64,000 bases of DNA from Enterovibrio coralii (GTDB lineage: Bacteria > Pseudomonadota > Gammaproteobacteria > Enterobacterales > Vibrionaceae): NCBI RefSeq assembly GCF_001559595.1, contig NZ_LNTY01000034.1:620001-684000 (forward strand), read 5' to 3'. Positions 45,343-55,293 of this stretch are shown here, piece after piece; the first letter of the stretch is position 1, and each line of letters starts with the position of its first letter. Under the pieces are notes generated by a model. That model made no database searches and had not been told where the DNA came from. It saw only the letters and a program-made list of their open reading frames with translations. The position numbers and the translations under genes were made by a program.

Positions 45343-46083
45343 TTATTTAGGCTGTGCGTCGATGCACTGACCGTTTATATCTTTGCCCTCTGGTGCCATT
45401 AAGTAAAGATACAATGGCATGATGTCCAATGGCTTTTTCAGGTTGTTCGCATCTTCTGCGGGGAATGCAGACGCACGCATTTTGGTGCGCGTACCGCCTG
45501 GGTTGATGGCGTTCACCTTCACGGTAGTGTTGCTCAGCTCGTCGGCTAGCACTTGCATCATGCCTTCAGTAGCAAACTTAGACATCGCATAGGTGCCCCA
45601 GAAAGCGCGACCAGAGTGCCCCACGGTGGAGGACGTGAACACGACGCGGCCGTCTTCTGATTTCTGAATCAAAGGCATAATAGCCTGTGTCATCAAGAAG
45701 GTCGCTTTCACATTCACCTGCATGACATCGTCGTAGGCTTTCTCTTCGATTTGATCGAATGGACTCAGCACACCCAACAGACCCGCATTGTGTAAAACGC
45801 CGTCCAAGCGACCAAACTGCTGTTCAATGGTGTCGACCATATCCAGATAGTGCTGACGCGTCGCCCCTAGCATGTCTAGAGGGATAATCGCGGGTTGCGG
45901 ATAACCTGCGGCTTCAATCTCGTCGTAAACGCTTTCTAGCTTCTTGACTGTGCGTCCAAGCAAGATAACCGTTGCACCGTGTTGAGCGTAACTGAGCGCG
46001 GCCTGACGACCAATACCATCTCCCGCACCGGTAACCAGAATGACTTTACCGTGCAACGCATCGGCTGCTACTTGATACTCCAC
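45343..46083 (-). CDS. yciK: YciK, short-chain dehydrogenase/reductase
   Basis: A 246-residue SDR. The nucleotide motif is ILVTGAGDGIGRQAALSYAQ, the NAG motif is LHNAGLLG, and the catalytic Ser and YxxxK are in FTSSTVGHSGRAFWGTYAMSK. The substrate is unknown; the gene is conserved next to the trp/sohB region. The start is a GTG at 46083 after AAAAGGAAT. Confidence 0.92.
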   Translation of the reverse strand: MEYQVAADALHGKVILVTGAGDGIGRQAALSYAQHGATVILLGRTVKKLESVYDEIEAAGYPQPAIIPLDMLGATRQHYLDMVDTIEQQFGRLDGVLHNAGLLGVLSPFDQIEEKAYDDVMQVNVKATFLMTQAIMPLIQKSEDGRVVFTSSTVGHSGRAFWGTYAMSKFATEGMMQVLADELSNTTVKVNAINPGGTRTKMRASAFPAEDANNLKKPLDIMPLYLYLMAPEGKDINGQCIDAQPK

Positions 46084-46374
46084 GTTACAATATTCCTTTT
46101 ATCATCGGCATCACTGCCTGTTAATCTCGAACTATTACCACCAACTATGTCGTAACATTTGGTGCTTTACGCCATTGTAAGACGCTCTCGAGTGCTTAAA
46201 CAACCAGACAATGCGAATTAAGCGAGCATAAGAGTTTTTCTGAGCTATCAATATGATGAAACAAACTCTTCTTCAAAGGTTAATCAATCGATAGCGAAAA
46301 CTGCATATCGAGGTGGTTTGGGTATAGAATGGTGAAATTGGCTAAAAATACAAACGATAAACGAGGAACACAGT

Positions 46375-47432
46375 TTGGAATTCTTGCTTGATTACGGGCT
46401 ATTTCTTGCCAAGGTATTGACGTTTGCGGTTGCAGTGATTGTGGTGCTGGTAATTGCAAAGAGTGCTGGTGGGAAGCAAGGGCAGAAAGGCGATTTAGAG
46501 ATCACCAACCTGACGGAAAACCATAAAGATTTGGTGCACACCATGGAGTCGCACCTTTACGATGAAGCGGCACTGAAAGCACGCGACAAAGCTGAGAAAA
46601 AGGCGGAAAAAGCCAAGGCAAAAGAAGCCAAAGCGGAAGCGAAAAAAATGACGGATACTGTGTCATTGGAATCAAGCCGCAAACCACATGTATTCGTACT
46701 GGACTTCAAAGGCAGCATTGATGCCCGCGAAGTGACCGCACTTCGTGAAGAAGTGACTGCGGTACTTGCTGTGGCGAAAGAAGGTGATGAAGTCTTGGTT
46801 CGCTTGGAAAGTGGCGGTGGCATGGTTCACGCATACGGCTTGGCATCTTCCCAATTGGACCGCATCAAACAAGCCGGCATTCCGCTGACCGTTTCCGTGG
46901 ACAAAGTCGCTGCAAGCGGCGGTTACATGATGGCATGTGTGGCGGATAAAATTATTGCAGCACCGTTTGCTGTGGTCGGCTCGATTGGCGTTATCGCACA
47001 ACTGCCAAACTTCAACAAGCTTTTGAAAAAGCACGATATTGAATTTGAGCAACTGACCGCGGGTGAGTTTAAACGTACGTTAACCATGTTCGGCGAAAAC
47101 ACCGACAAAGCGCGCGAAAAGTTCATGAGCGAGCTTGAAGAAACACACGTGCTGTTTAAAGACTTCATTGCTGATCATCGTCCATCTCTGGAGCTGGACA
47201 AAGTCGCCACTGGCGAACATTGGTTCGGTAACCAAGCGCTGCCACTTGGTTGATTGATAGCATTGGCACGAGTGACGATTACCTTGTTTCCGCAGTGAAA
47301 GAAAAAGATGTGCTGGGCGTGAAATACGTGCAGCGTAAAAAGCTGGCAGAGAAACTGGCGGGTGCTTCAGCAGAAGCCTTTGACCGTATTCTTCTCAAGT
47401 GGATCAGCCGCGGCCAGCGACCAATCGTTTAG
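46375..47432 (+). CDS. sohB: SohB, membrane-anchored serine protease (one-base frameshift)
   Basis: A peptidase S49 (SppA-like) protein of 352 residues once repaired. It has an N-terminal membrane span (FLAKVLTFAVAVIVVLVIA). A Lys/Ala/Glu-rich coiled segment follows (residues about 65-90), then LDFKGSIDAREVTALREEV, VRLESGGGMVHAYG and the catalytic Ser in VDKVAASGGYMMACVADK. The frame stops after ALPLG near 47250; one added T gives LIDSIGTSDDYLVSA and the rest of the domain. The start is a TTG at 46375 with GAGGA seven bases upstream. Confidence 0.9.
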
Positions 47433-47440
47433 GAGTTAAA

Positions 47441-47857
47441 ATGAACAACCAAAGGTGGGCGTTACTCTCGTTTGAGGGTCGCATGAGACGTCGAGATTAC
47501 TGGTTATACAGTATTCCAGTGCTTGTCATGGTGATGCCGACTTTGTTTTATCAAGGCGGAAACGTGGTGTTAGACGCACTGTCTATTGCCATTACGCTGT
47601 TCGCCATGTACGCCTCGGTGGCATTAAACATCAAGCGTTTGAAGGACAGAAACCGAAACCCTTGGTTTGTGGTGATCACGCTTCTTCCTATCATCGGTCC
47701 GCTGTTTGCTCTGGTCGAGCTGGGCATTCTGGACGGTACTGCTGGCCCAAACACCTATGGTCCTGATCCGAAAGGGCGCGGCGGTAATAACCAAGGCGGA
47801 AACGGCCCGTCAGAGGTTAAGAAAGAAGAAAAAGACACCGCAATATTTGAAGGCTAA
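47441..47857 (+). CDS. DUF805 family inner-membrane protein
   Basis: A 138-residue protein of the DUF805 family (LLSFEGRMRRRDYWLYSIPV, NIKRLKDRNRNPWFVVITLL) with three or four membrane spans. A Gly/Asn-rich then Lys/Glu-rich tail (GPDPKGRGGNNQGG) follows. The start is ATG 47441 after TAGGAG, nine bases past the sohB stop, so it is probably in the same operon. The function is unknown. Confidence 0.82.
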   Translation: MNNQRWALLSFEGRMRRRDYWLYSIPVLVMVMPTLFYQGGNVVLDALSIAITLFAMYASVALNIKRLKDRNRNPWFVVITLLPIIGPLFALVELGILDGTAGPNTYGPDPKGRGGNNQGGNGPSEVKKEEKDTAIFEG

Positions 47858-47876
47858 TCCTAGTTTTTCATGAAAC

Positions 47877-47905
47877 AAAAATGCCACCTTAGCGGTGGCA
47901 TTTTT
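47877..47905. terminator. Terminator after the DUF805 gene
   Basis: AAAAATGCCACC-TTAG-CGGTGGCATTTTT; symmetrical and shared with the convergent yciN. Confidence 0.8.
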
Positions 47906-47938
47906 AATCCGGTAAGCACTATCTCGTTGAATCTAGCG

Positions 47939-48184
47939 TTACGCGAGGGTGTATTTCTTAGAAAGCTGGTGCGCTAAGTACTTAAACATGTTAAATACGG
48001 CGGTGGTTTTTGGGGTTGGCAGTCCTTTCTCGTCAAGGAAGTACTCGCCTTTAAATACCATGACGCCCGCTTTTTCTTCGACAGAATCTGCTTGCATACC
48101 TTCAAGGTAGTCTTCGTGGTCACGGATCATTTCGTTTGCGATGACCAGCAGCTCTTCGGCAGTGATCTGGGCTTTCTCTGACAT
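47939..48184 (-). CDS. yciN: YciN, DUF2498 family protein
   Basis: 81 residues matching E. coli YciN ([52 protein letters not shown]). The frame opens at 48247, but homology begins at [10 protein letters not shown] (ATG 48184). It is a cytosolic protein of unknown function, conserved between sohB and topA. Confidence 0.9.
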   Translation of the reverse strand: MSEKAQITAEELLVIANEMIRDHEDYLEGMQADSVEEKAGVMVFKGEYFLDEKGLPTPKTTAVFNMFKYLAHQLSKKYTLA

Positions 48185-48586
48185 AAATAACTCGAATGCT
48201 TGGATACGAAAGGCGGCAGTATACCGCCTTTGAAAGAAAATGGGCACGCGACAAGTAAATTGTTGAATTCGTCACCATTGAGACGGCTTAGTGTGAGCCA
48301 AGCCAGAAAAATATGAAGACGAATAGCATATTGCCGTTGGTCAATGGTAATGATTAGCGCGCTTGCAAAAGTGAGACTACGCTAAGCCTCCGTAAGGGCA
48401 AGAATGCTGTTTACAGTTTATTTACAACTGGAGAAGCAGCAATCAATCGGGGTAAATAATAAAGAAACTGGTTGATATTCAGATCGAGTCGCTCAATATT
48501 AAAAAAGCGTCAGTGGCGTGCCCCCTAGGTTTTGCATGCGATTTGAACGAATAGAATGAATTTTTAACGCGAGGGCGTATTGGTCA
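48185..48586. other. Gene-free region upstream of topA
   Basis: About 400 bases without a supported coding frame. It should hold the yciN and topA promoters, but I cannot assign boxes with confidence. Confidence 0.5.
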
Positions 48587-51208
48587 ATGGGTAAATCTCT
48601 CGTTATCGTGGAGTCCCCGGCAAAGGCAAAAACGATTAATAAGTATCTGGGCAAAGACTTCATCGTTAAATCGAGTGTAGGTCATGTTCGAGATCTGCCT
48701 ACCGGTGCCGCGCAAGGCGGCAAGAAAGCAGCGCCAGTATCAACCAAAGGGTTGAGCACGGAAGAGAAAGAGCGCATTAAAAAAGATAAAGAGAAAAACG
48801 CGCTTATCAACAAAATGGGCGTTGATCCTTATCGTGACTGGAAAGCGAACTATCAAGTTCTGCCTGGCAAAGAAAAAGTCGTCGCAGAACTGAAAGCACT
48901 CGCAGAGAAAGCGGATTACGTTTATCTCGCAACGGATTTGGACCGCGAAGGGGAGGCAATTGCCTGGCACCTGCGGGAAATCATCGGTGGCGACGAGAAC
49001 CGCTTCAAACGCGTGGTGTTTAACGAAATCACGAAAAACGCAATCCAACAGGCATTCCAGTCTCCTGGTGAACTGAATATGGATGGCGTGAATGCTCAGC
49101 AAGCACGTCGTTTCCTCGACCGTGTTGTGGGCTTTATGGTGTCGCCGCTGCTTTGGAAAAAAGTGGCACGTGGTCTGTCTGCAGGTCGCGTACAGTCGGT
49201 TGCTGTGAAACTGCTGGTTGAGCGTGAGCACGAAATCAAAGCGTTTATCCCGCAAGAGTATTGGGATATTCATACTGACACCACGACTGCAAGTGAGAAC
49301 GTCTTGCGTCTGGTGGTTGCTCAGCAAAACCGTGAAGCATTCAAACCGCTGAACGAAGCGCAAGCGATGGCTGCGACGGACGCGCTGAAAAAAGCGACGT
49401 ACAAAGTGGTTGACCGTGAAGACCGTCCAACCTCGAGCAAACCATCTGCACCATTTATTACGTCAACGCTGCAACAAGCGGCGAGTACCCGTATGGGCTT
49501 TGGCGTTAAAAAGACCATGATGCTGGCGCAACGTCTGTACGAAGCAGGTTACATTACCTATATGCGTACCGACTCAACCAACTTGAGCAAAGAAGCGGTT
49601 GAATCAGCACGTAGCTTCATTGGCAGCGAATACGGCGAAAACTACTTGCCGGGTTCAGCAATCGTATATGGTTCAAAAGGCAATGCACAAGAAGCGCACG
49701 AAGCTATTCGTCCTTCAAGCATCGATGTGAAAGCTGACGATCTGCAGGGCATGGATCCTGATGCACACCGCCTTTACGATCTCATTTGGCGTCAATTTGT
49801 GTCTTGTCAGATGGTGCCAGCGAAATACGACTCAAGCACCATCACTGTTCAAGCTGGAGAGTTCACGCTGAAAGCCAAAGGCCGTACTTTGCGTTTTGAC
49901 GGTTGGACTCGCGTACAGCGTCCAATGGGCAAAAACGAAGATACAACGCTTCCTCACGTGGATGTGGGCGAGATCTTGTCGCTGGACAAGGTTGACCCTA
50001 AACAACACTTTACGAAGCCGCCAGCGCGCTTTACAGAAGCCGCATTGGTTAAAGAACTTGAGAAGCGCGGCATCGGTCGTCCTTCAACGTACGCAGCGAT
50101 CATTTCAACGATTCAAGATCGTGGTTATGTGCGTGTTGAACAACGCCGTTTCTACGCAGAAAAGATGGGTGAGATTGTTACCGACCGTTTGGATGACAGC
50201 TTCGCCGATCTGATGGATTACGACTTTACTGCGCGTATGGAAGGTCAACTCGACCAAATCGCCATGGGCAGTGAAGATTGGAAGAAAGTGCTGAACAACT
50301 TCTTCAAAGCCTTTACAGGCGATCTGGAGAAGGCAGAGTTGGAACAAGCTGACGGTGGTATGAAGCCAAACAGCATCGTTCTAACCGATATCGATTGTCC
50401 GACCTGTGGTCGTAAGATGGGTATCCGTACCGCTTCAACAGGTGTATTCCTGGGTTGTTCTGGTTACGCGCTTCCTCCGAAAGAGCGTTGTAAAACCACC
50501 ATCAACCTGATGGACGAAGAAGGCATTGTTAACGTTCTTGAAGAAGACGTTGAAACTGCTGCACTGCGTGCGAAAAAGCGTTGTCCGAAGTGTGAAACTG
50601 CGATGGACGCGTACCTGATTGACCAAGCGCGTAAACTGCACGTTTGTGGTAACAACCCAAGCTGTGACGGTTACTTGGTTGAGAAAGGCGAGTTCAAGCT
50701 TAAGGGCTACGAAGGTCCGGTTGTTGAGTGTGATAAGTGTGGTTCTGATATGGTCCTGAAAAATGGCCGTTTCGGTAAATACATGGATTGCACCAGCGAG
50801 ACCTGTAAGAACACCCGTAAGATTTTGAAGAACGGCGAAGTTGCGCCACCGAAAGAAGACCCTGTGCATTTCCCTGAGTTGCCATGTGAAAACTCAGATG
50901 CGTACTTTGTGCTTCGCGATGGTGCTTCTGGTTTGTTCCTCGCGGCAAGCAACTTCCCGAAATCGCGTGAAACACGCGCGCCATTGGTTGAAGAGCTTTC
51001 TCGCTTCAAAGAACGTCTGCCAGAGAAGTACAAGTACTTGGCAGATGCGCCTACTGAAGACCCAGATGGTCGTAAAGCTGTGGTTCGCTTTAGCCGTAAG
51101 AGCAAAGAGAACTATGTCCGTACCGAAGAGGATGGCAAACCATCTGGTTGGACAGGTCTGTTTATCGACGGTAAGTGGGAAATCACAGACAAGCGCAAGA
51201 AGAAATAA
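48587..51208 (+). CDS. topA: DNA topoisomerase I
   Basis: An 873-residue type IA topoisomerase that relaxes negative supercoils. It has the Toprim motif [18 protein letters not shown] and [18 protein letters not shown]. The active tyrosine is in [13 protein letters not shown]. Three C-terminal zinc-ribbon units follow (CPTCGRKMG...[10 protein letters not shown]...[21 protein letters not shown]...C), then winged segments ending [12 protein letters not shown]. The length is like E. coli TopA. A strong terminator follows. Confidence 0.98.
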   Translation: MGKSLVIVESPAKAKTINKYLGKDFIVKSSVGHVRDLPTGAAQGGKKAAPVSTKGLSTEEKERIKKDKEKNALINKMGVDPYRDWKANYQVLPGKEKVVAELKALAEKADYVYLATDLDREGEAIAWHLREIIGGDENRFKRVVFNEITKNAIQQAFQSPGELNMDGVNAQQARRFLDRVVGFMVSPLLWKKVARGLSAGRVQSVAVKLLVEREHEIKAFIPQEYWDIHTDTTTASENVLRLVVAQQNREAFKPLNEAQAMAATDALKKATYKVVDREDRPTSSKPSAPFITSTLQQAASTRMGFGVKKTMMLAQRLYEAGYITYMRTDSTNLSKEAVESARSFIGSEYGENYLPGSAIVYGSKGNAQEAHEAIRPSSIDVKADDLQGMDPDAHRLYDLIWRQFVSCQMVPAKYDSSTITVQAGEFTLKAKGRTLRFDGWTRVQRPMGKNEDTTLPHVDVGEILSLDKVDPKQHFTKPPARFTEAALVKELEKRGIGRPSTYAAIISTIQDRGYVRVEQRRFYAEKMGEIVTDRLDDSFADLMDYDFTARMEGQLDQIAMGSEDWKKVLNNFFKAFTGDLEKAELEQADGGMKPNSIVLTDIDCPTCGRKMGIRTASTGVFLGCSGYALPPKERCKTTINLMDEEGIVNVLEEDVETAALRAKKRCPKCETAMDAYLIDQARKLHVCGNNPSCDGYLVEKGEFKLKGYEGPVVECDKCGSDMVLKNGRFGKYMDCTSETCKNTRKILKNGEVAPPKEDPVHFPELPCENSDAYFVLRDGASGLFLAASNFPKSRETRAPLVEELSRFKERLPEKYKYLADAPTEDPDGRKAVVRFSRKSKENYVRTEEDGKPSGWTGLFIDGKWEITDKRKKK

Positions 51209-51226
51209 CACTCACGTTGAGATAAG

Positions 51227-51254
51227 AAAGGCAGCTTTTTAGCTGCCTTTTTTC
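51227..51254 (+). terminator. Terminator of topA
   Basis: AAAGGCAGCT-TTTT-AGCTGCCTTT then TTT; it also lies at the end of the convergent nasA. Confidence 0.85.
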
Positions 51255-51270
51255 TTAGCTGCTTTGTTAT

Positions 51271-53989
51271 TTAACTGACTTTTCTTTGTGCGGGTTTATC
51301 GGCACATACTCGTTTCACACACTGACGAAGTTCAGACATACAACTTCCACAGCCTGTTCCTGCGCCTGTAAGCGTGCTGATGGCTTCAACACTGTTTTCT
51401 GCATCCGTTATAGCACTTGCAATGTCCGCTTCACTGACTTGCTTACAGGTGCAAATAATGGGGGAACGCGCTTTCAATGTGCCATTCAAAAACGCGTGTA
51501 CATCGTTCAGTGCAAAATCTGAAGCGAGCAACGCAGACACATCGGTTTCGTCCAACGTACTTTCAGTCTCTCTCAGCACATAGGCCAGGTTTGCGGACTG
51601 CGCGTTCATAACGACGCTCAAGGTGCTGTTTGGTTTTGCGGAAATGACGGACGCACAGTCTTCCTCGTGCAGCAAAGACTTCACGTGTTCATAGATGTCA
51701 TCTTTTTTGCGTGAAAACTCCAATCGATACACATAACCACCGTCTGCTTTGCGTTTTGTCCAGTATCGAGGTTCGGCGGACACAATGATGTGGCGGCTTA
51801 ACGGTAATTTTGAAGCGATATCCAGTGTTGTTCGAATGATGACGGGTTTAACCTCGATAGGGGTGGCTTTGAACTCTGGCTGCCCTGAAATCGGGTCTGT
51901 GTTCGCTGCGATAAGCGCATCAACCACACCGCCTGAACCGTTTGTACCATTCCAATGGATTGGGGCAAAACATTGACCGACGGCACTTTGGCTAGTGACG
52001 TTCACTCTGAAAATCTGCTCTGCGTGTTGACTGATCACGCGCACGAGTTGTTTATCACGTATCCCACGATCGGACGCATCAAAAGGGTGCATGTCTAAAA
52101 GCGGCTCTGAATCATGTGTGTTCAAGGTTGCAGATAAGCCTGTTCGGGTCATCGTGTGCCATTGATCTCTGATTCGACCCGAATTGAGGATGAGTCCATA
52201 ACGTTCAGAAGGCGTCAACGCAGTTGGTTGCAAATCTACCGCGATAAAACGCGCTTTCTTGTTCGGTGTTGAAAACTGGCCGTCAGAAAACAAACGTGTT
52301 GCGTCTTTTCCTTCAGATACAGGCCATTGGGCGGGCACCAAGTCACGATACGCTTCAGGTGACATGTCGCTTAATCTCTCTAATCGGAGTTGTCGAGTAG
52401 GGTTGTTAGCCTGATTACCAAGCTCTGTTTGCGCTGCGTATTCGTTGAAAATGTCCAGCTCTGTGCGGTAGTCGAAAGCATCGCTAAAGCCCATGCGTTT
52501 AGCCACTTCACTGATTATCCACCAATCGGGCTTGGCTTGGCCGGGAGATGGCATAATGCGTCTTTGACGGGAAATTCTGCGTTCAGTATTAGTGACGGTG
52601 CCTGACTTTTCGCTCCAACCTTGAGCTGGCAGTAGGACATTCGCGTGCCGCGTTGTATCCGTGTCAGCGATGCAATCTGAAACTACAACCATTGGGCAAT
52701 TGGCCAGGATGCGATTAATGCGTTCGCTTTCTGGCAAGCTCACCGCAGGGTTGGTCGCCATTATCCAGACCGCTTTAATTTTCCCTGACTCGATAGCATT
52801 AAACATGTCGATGCTTTTAGGCCAGGCTTTTTTGCCAAGGTAGGGCTATCCCAAAAGGCTTGGATCAACGCGGCGTGCTCTTCGTTTCCAAACTCCATAT
52901 GCGCAGCAGGGTGTTTGCCAGTCCGCCAACTTCACGCCCGCCCATCGCATTGGGTTGCCCTGTCACTGAGAAAGGCGTGCTTCCGGGCTTTCCTATGCGC
53001 CCCGTCGCGAGGTGGCAATTTAGAATGCTGTTGACCTTGTCTGATCCACTCGTTGATTGGTTCACGCCCTGAGAGAACACGGTGACAGTTCTCGGCGTGA
53101 TTCGAAACCAGTCATAAAAGGTTTCGATATCTGCGGTTTTTAATCCCGTAGCTAACGCCACCGAGGTGATGGTTGAGAATCGCTTGGCTTGGTGCAAAGC
53201 GTCGTCAAAACCTTCTGTGTGTTGGTCAATGTATTCTCGGTTGGCCTGATTGCGTTTCGATAGATACGCCAGCAAGCCATTAAACAACGCTATGTCACTA
53301 CCGGGAAAGAGGGGAAGGTGAAGGTCTGCAATATCACACGTGCTCGTTGCTCTTGGGTCTATCACTACTACCTTGGTGCCGCGTTTTTCTTTTGCTGTCT
53401 TAAGGCGTTGATACAATACGGGATGACACCACGCCAAATTTGAGCCAGTGAGAATGACCAAATCTGCCAGTTCTAAGTCTTCGTAGTTACCGGGAACACA
53501 ATCTTCACCAAACGCGCGCTTGTGCCCCACAACCGTAGATGCCATGCAGAGTCGGGAATTGGTGTCGATGTTCGCACTGCCAATAAAACCTTTCATCAAT
53601 TTGTTGGCAACGTAATAGTCTTCTGTGAGGAGTTGGCCTGATACATAAAACGCAACGGCATCCGGGCCGTGTTTGGCGATAATGTCATTGAACGATGTAG
53701 CCACATGCGTGAGGGCTTGTTCCCAAGATGTGGATTGGCTATCTATGCTTGGTACAAGCAGACGACCTTCTGTTGTGACCGTGTCACCCAAAGCCAAGCC
53801 TTTTGAGCACAAGCGACCGAAGTTAGCAGGGTGGCTTTCATCGCCGCGAATGTCTAACTTGCCGTTGGCTGTTACTTTAGCTTCGACGCCACACCCGACA
53901 CCACAGTATGCGCAGGTTGTTTTCGTCCATCCCGATGAGGTTTTATTCGTCGAGTTACTGTCAGCGTTTATTGTTTTATGACTTTTCAC
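51271..53989 (-). CDS. nasA: Assimilatory nitrate reductase catalytic subunit (two one-base frameshifts)
   Basis: A molybdopterin oxidoreductase with the N-terminal [4Fe-4S] motif TTCAYCGVGCGV...GRLCSKG. The cofactor-binding core includes SNIDTNSRLCM-like ANIDTNSRLCMAS and FSVTGQPNAMGGREVGG. A C-terminal BFD-type [2Fe-2S] domain (ICTCKQVSEADI, GAGTGCGSCM) follows. It reduces nitrate to nitrite in the cytosol. Two missing bases split the frame, a C near 52907 and a T near 52815-52818; repair restores NTLAAHMEFGNEEHAALIQA and LKSIDMFNAIE. The frame is open back to a TTG at 54064, but that is inside the promoter. GTG 53989 gives 906 residues and is my choice; this start is uncertain. Confidence 0.9.
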
Positions 53990-54053
53990 GGTTGCACCAA
54001 ATACGTTCTCTAAAGTGAAAGGTGAATATTTCCTTTTTTCTCCACCTATCTTT

Positions 54054-54068
54054 GCAACTCCCAAGCCA
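54054..54068 (-). promoter_or_regulatory. sigma-54 promoter of nasA
   Basis: On the minus strand TGGCTT-N5-TTGCA, with the invariant GG and GC ten bases apart. The expected transcript start is near 54043. It would need an activator such as NtrC. Confidence 0.6.
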
Positions 54069-54232
54069 ACTTAAAATATTTCCTTTTATATATGTTAGTT
54101 TCTACGTTGTACGGCTGAATATTAATAATAAAGTCTGAGGAAAGGATGAAATATAAGGTGGCGCATTTTGATGCATCGATGATGGCTAATTTGGTTGTGT
54201 GAATTTAAATGGTGCGTTGCGCCACTCTCTTT

Positions 54233-54247
54233 GCACTCAATTTGTGC
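54233..54247. promoter_or_regulatory. NtrC-like binding site in the nasA-cobA gap
   Basis: GCAC-N7-GTGC, the NtrC half-site pattern, about 165 bases from nasA's -24 and 112 bases from the cobA -24 element. A central enhancer here could serve both promoters. The remainder of 54069-54358 is A+T-rich without a gene. Confidence 0.5.
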
Positions 54248-54358
54248 GCCAAAAGAGAGCGCGAAAAATAACTTTGTGCACGAATGTCGGGATTTCATTG
54301 TTGTTTATTGTCATTTAAAACAGGCATTTAATTTTTTTCTTTTACTTTACTTTTGATG

Positions 54359-54374
54359 TGGCACCCAATTTGCT
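54359..54374 (+). promoter_or_regulatory. sigma-54 promoter of cobA-nirBD-narK
   Basis: TGGCAC-N5-TTGCT, a perfect -24/-12 element. The transcript start is expected near 54386, 32 bases before the cobA ATG. Confidence 0.82.
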
Positions 54375-54417
54375 GTTCCCCCTTCATCATTTGTTTCGTG
54401 AAGTTTGAGGGGCATGG

Positions 54418-55281
54418 ATGGCCAAGGTGGTTTTTGAGGCGTGCGAAAGCGAAGTTCACTCTTCAGCATCTCAATGGTGCACGTCAAAGCGTCGACCAAG
54501 GGGCGGAAGAAAAAAAGGGCGAGTGGTGCTAGTCGGTGCAGGGCCTGGCGACCCTGAGCTACTCACAATGAAGGCATTTCGTTGTATTCAAAATGCGGAT
54601 GTGGTGGTTTATGACAGACTGGTAAGCGCAGAAATCGTCGACTTAATTCCAAGCGGCAAAGCCCTTATTTATGTTGGCAAAGCAAAAGGCTTACACAGCG
54701 TTCCGCAAGACAAAATTAACGACATTCTTGTCGCCGAAGCAAAAGCCGGACGGACGGTGTGTCGATTGAAAGGCGGCGATTCTTTCATCTTTGGCCGAGG
54801 CGGCGAAGAGATGCAGGTTCTGCGTGATGCGGGCGTCAGTGTAGAGGTTATTCCGGGCATTACCGCTGCATCTGGCTGCACGAGTTATGCGGGGATCCCA
54901 TTAACTCACCGTGGTCTTTCACAAGGCTGCACCTTAGTTACCGCACATGCTGAGAAAGAGTTGGCATTAAATTGGTCAGCTCTCGCTTCGATTAATCACA
55001 CCCTCGTTTTCTACATGGGGCTTTCAAAGCTTCAGTTCATCTCTGAAAAGCTCATTGCGGAAGGTATGGCTCCCAATATGCCCATTGCCGTCATTGAAAA
55101 GGGCTGCTCGGTCAACCAACGCGTATTTGTTTCAACCCTCTCTGATGTGTTGACCGCTATTCAAGATAAAAACTTAGTTTCTCCCTCTCTCATTGTGGTG
55201 GGTGAGGTGGTTGCGTTGTCTTCAGAACTCAGTTGGTTCGTTACTCAAACTCAAGAAGAAATCGAACAGCTGTCGGCATAG
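54418..55281 (+). CDS. cobA: Uroporphyrinogen-III C-methyltransferase (siroheme branch)
   Basis: A 287-residue SUMT: VVLVGAGPGDPELLTMKAFR, YDRLVSAEIVDLIP, LKGGDSFIFGRGGEEMQ and VIPGITAASGCTSYAGIPLT. It methylates uroporphyrinogen III to precorrin-2 with SAM, the entry to siroheme, the cofactor needed by NirB. The first ~35 residues are a basic extension without family similarity; the start ATG 54418 has GAGG seven bases upstream. It is first in the nir operon. It lacks the CysG oxidase/chelatase part. Confidence 0.93.
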   Translation: MAKVVFEACESEVHSSASQWCTSKRRPRGGRKKGRVVLVGAGPGDPELLTMKAFRCIQNADVVVYDRLVSAEIVDLIPSGKALIYVGKAKGLHSVPQDKINDILVAEAKAGRTVCRLKGGDSFIFGRGGEEMQVLRDAGVSVEVIPGITAASGCTSYAGIPLTHRGLSQGCTLVTAHAEKELALNWSALASINHTLVFYMGLSKLQFISEKLIAEGMAPNMPIAVIEKGCSVNQRVFVSTLSDVLTAIQDKNLVSPSLIVVGEVVALSSELSWFVTQTQEEIEQLSA

Positions 55282-55293
55282 GAAAGAAGAAAA

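Noticed and set aside
54062-54064. TTG start for nasA
   Set aside because: It falls within the sigma-54 -24/-12 element, upstream of the expected transcript start.
54159-54175. TGGCGC...TGCA as another sigma-54 promoter
   Set aside because: The GG-GC spacing is eleven rather than ten bases, and it is far from cobA.
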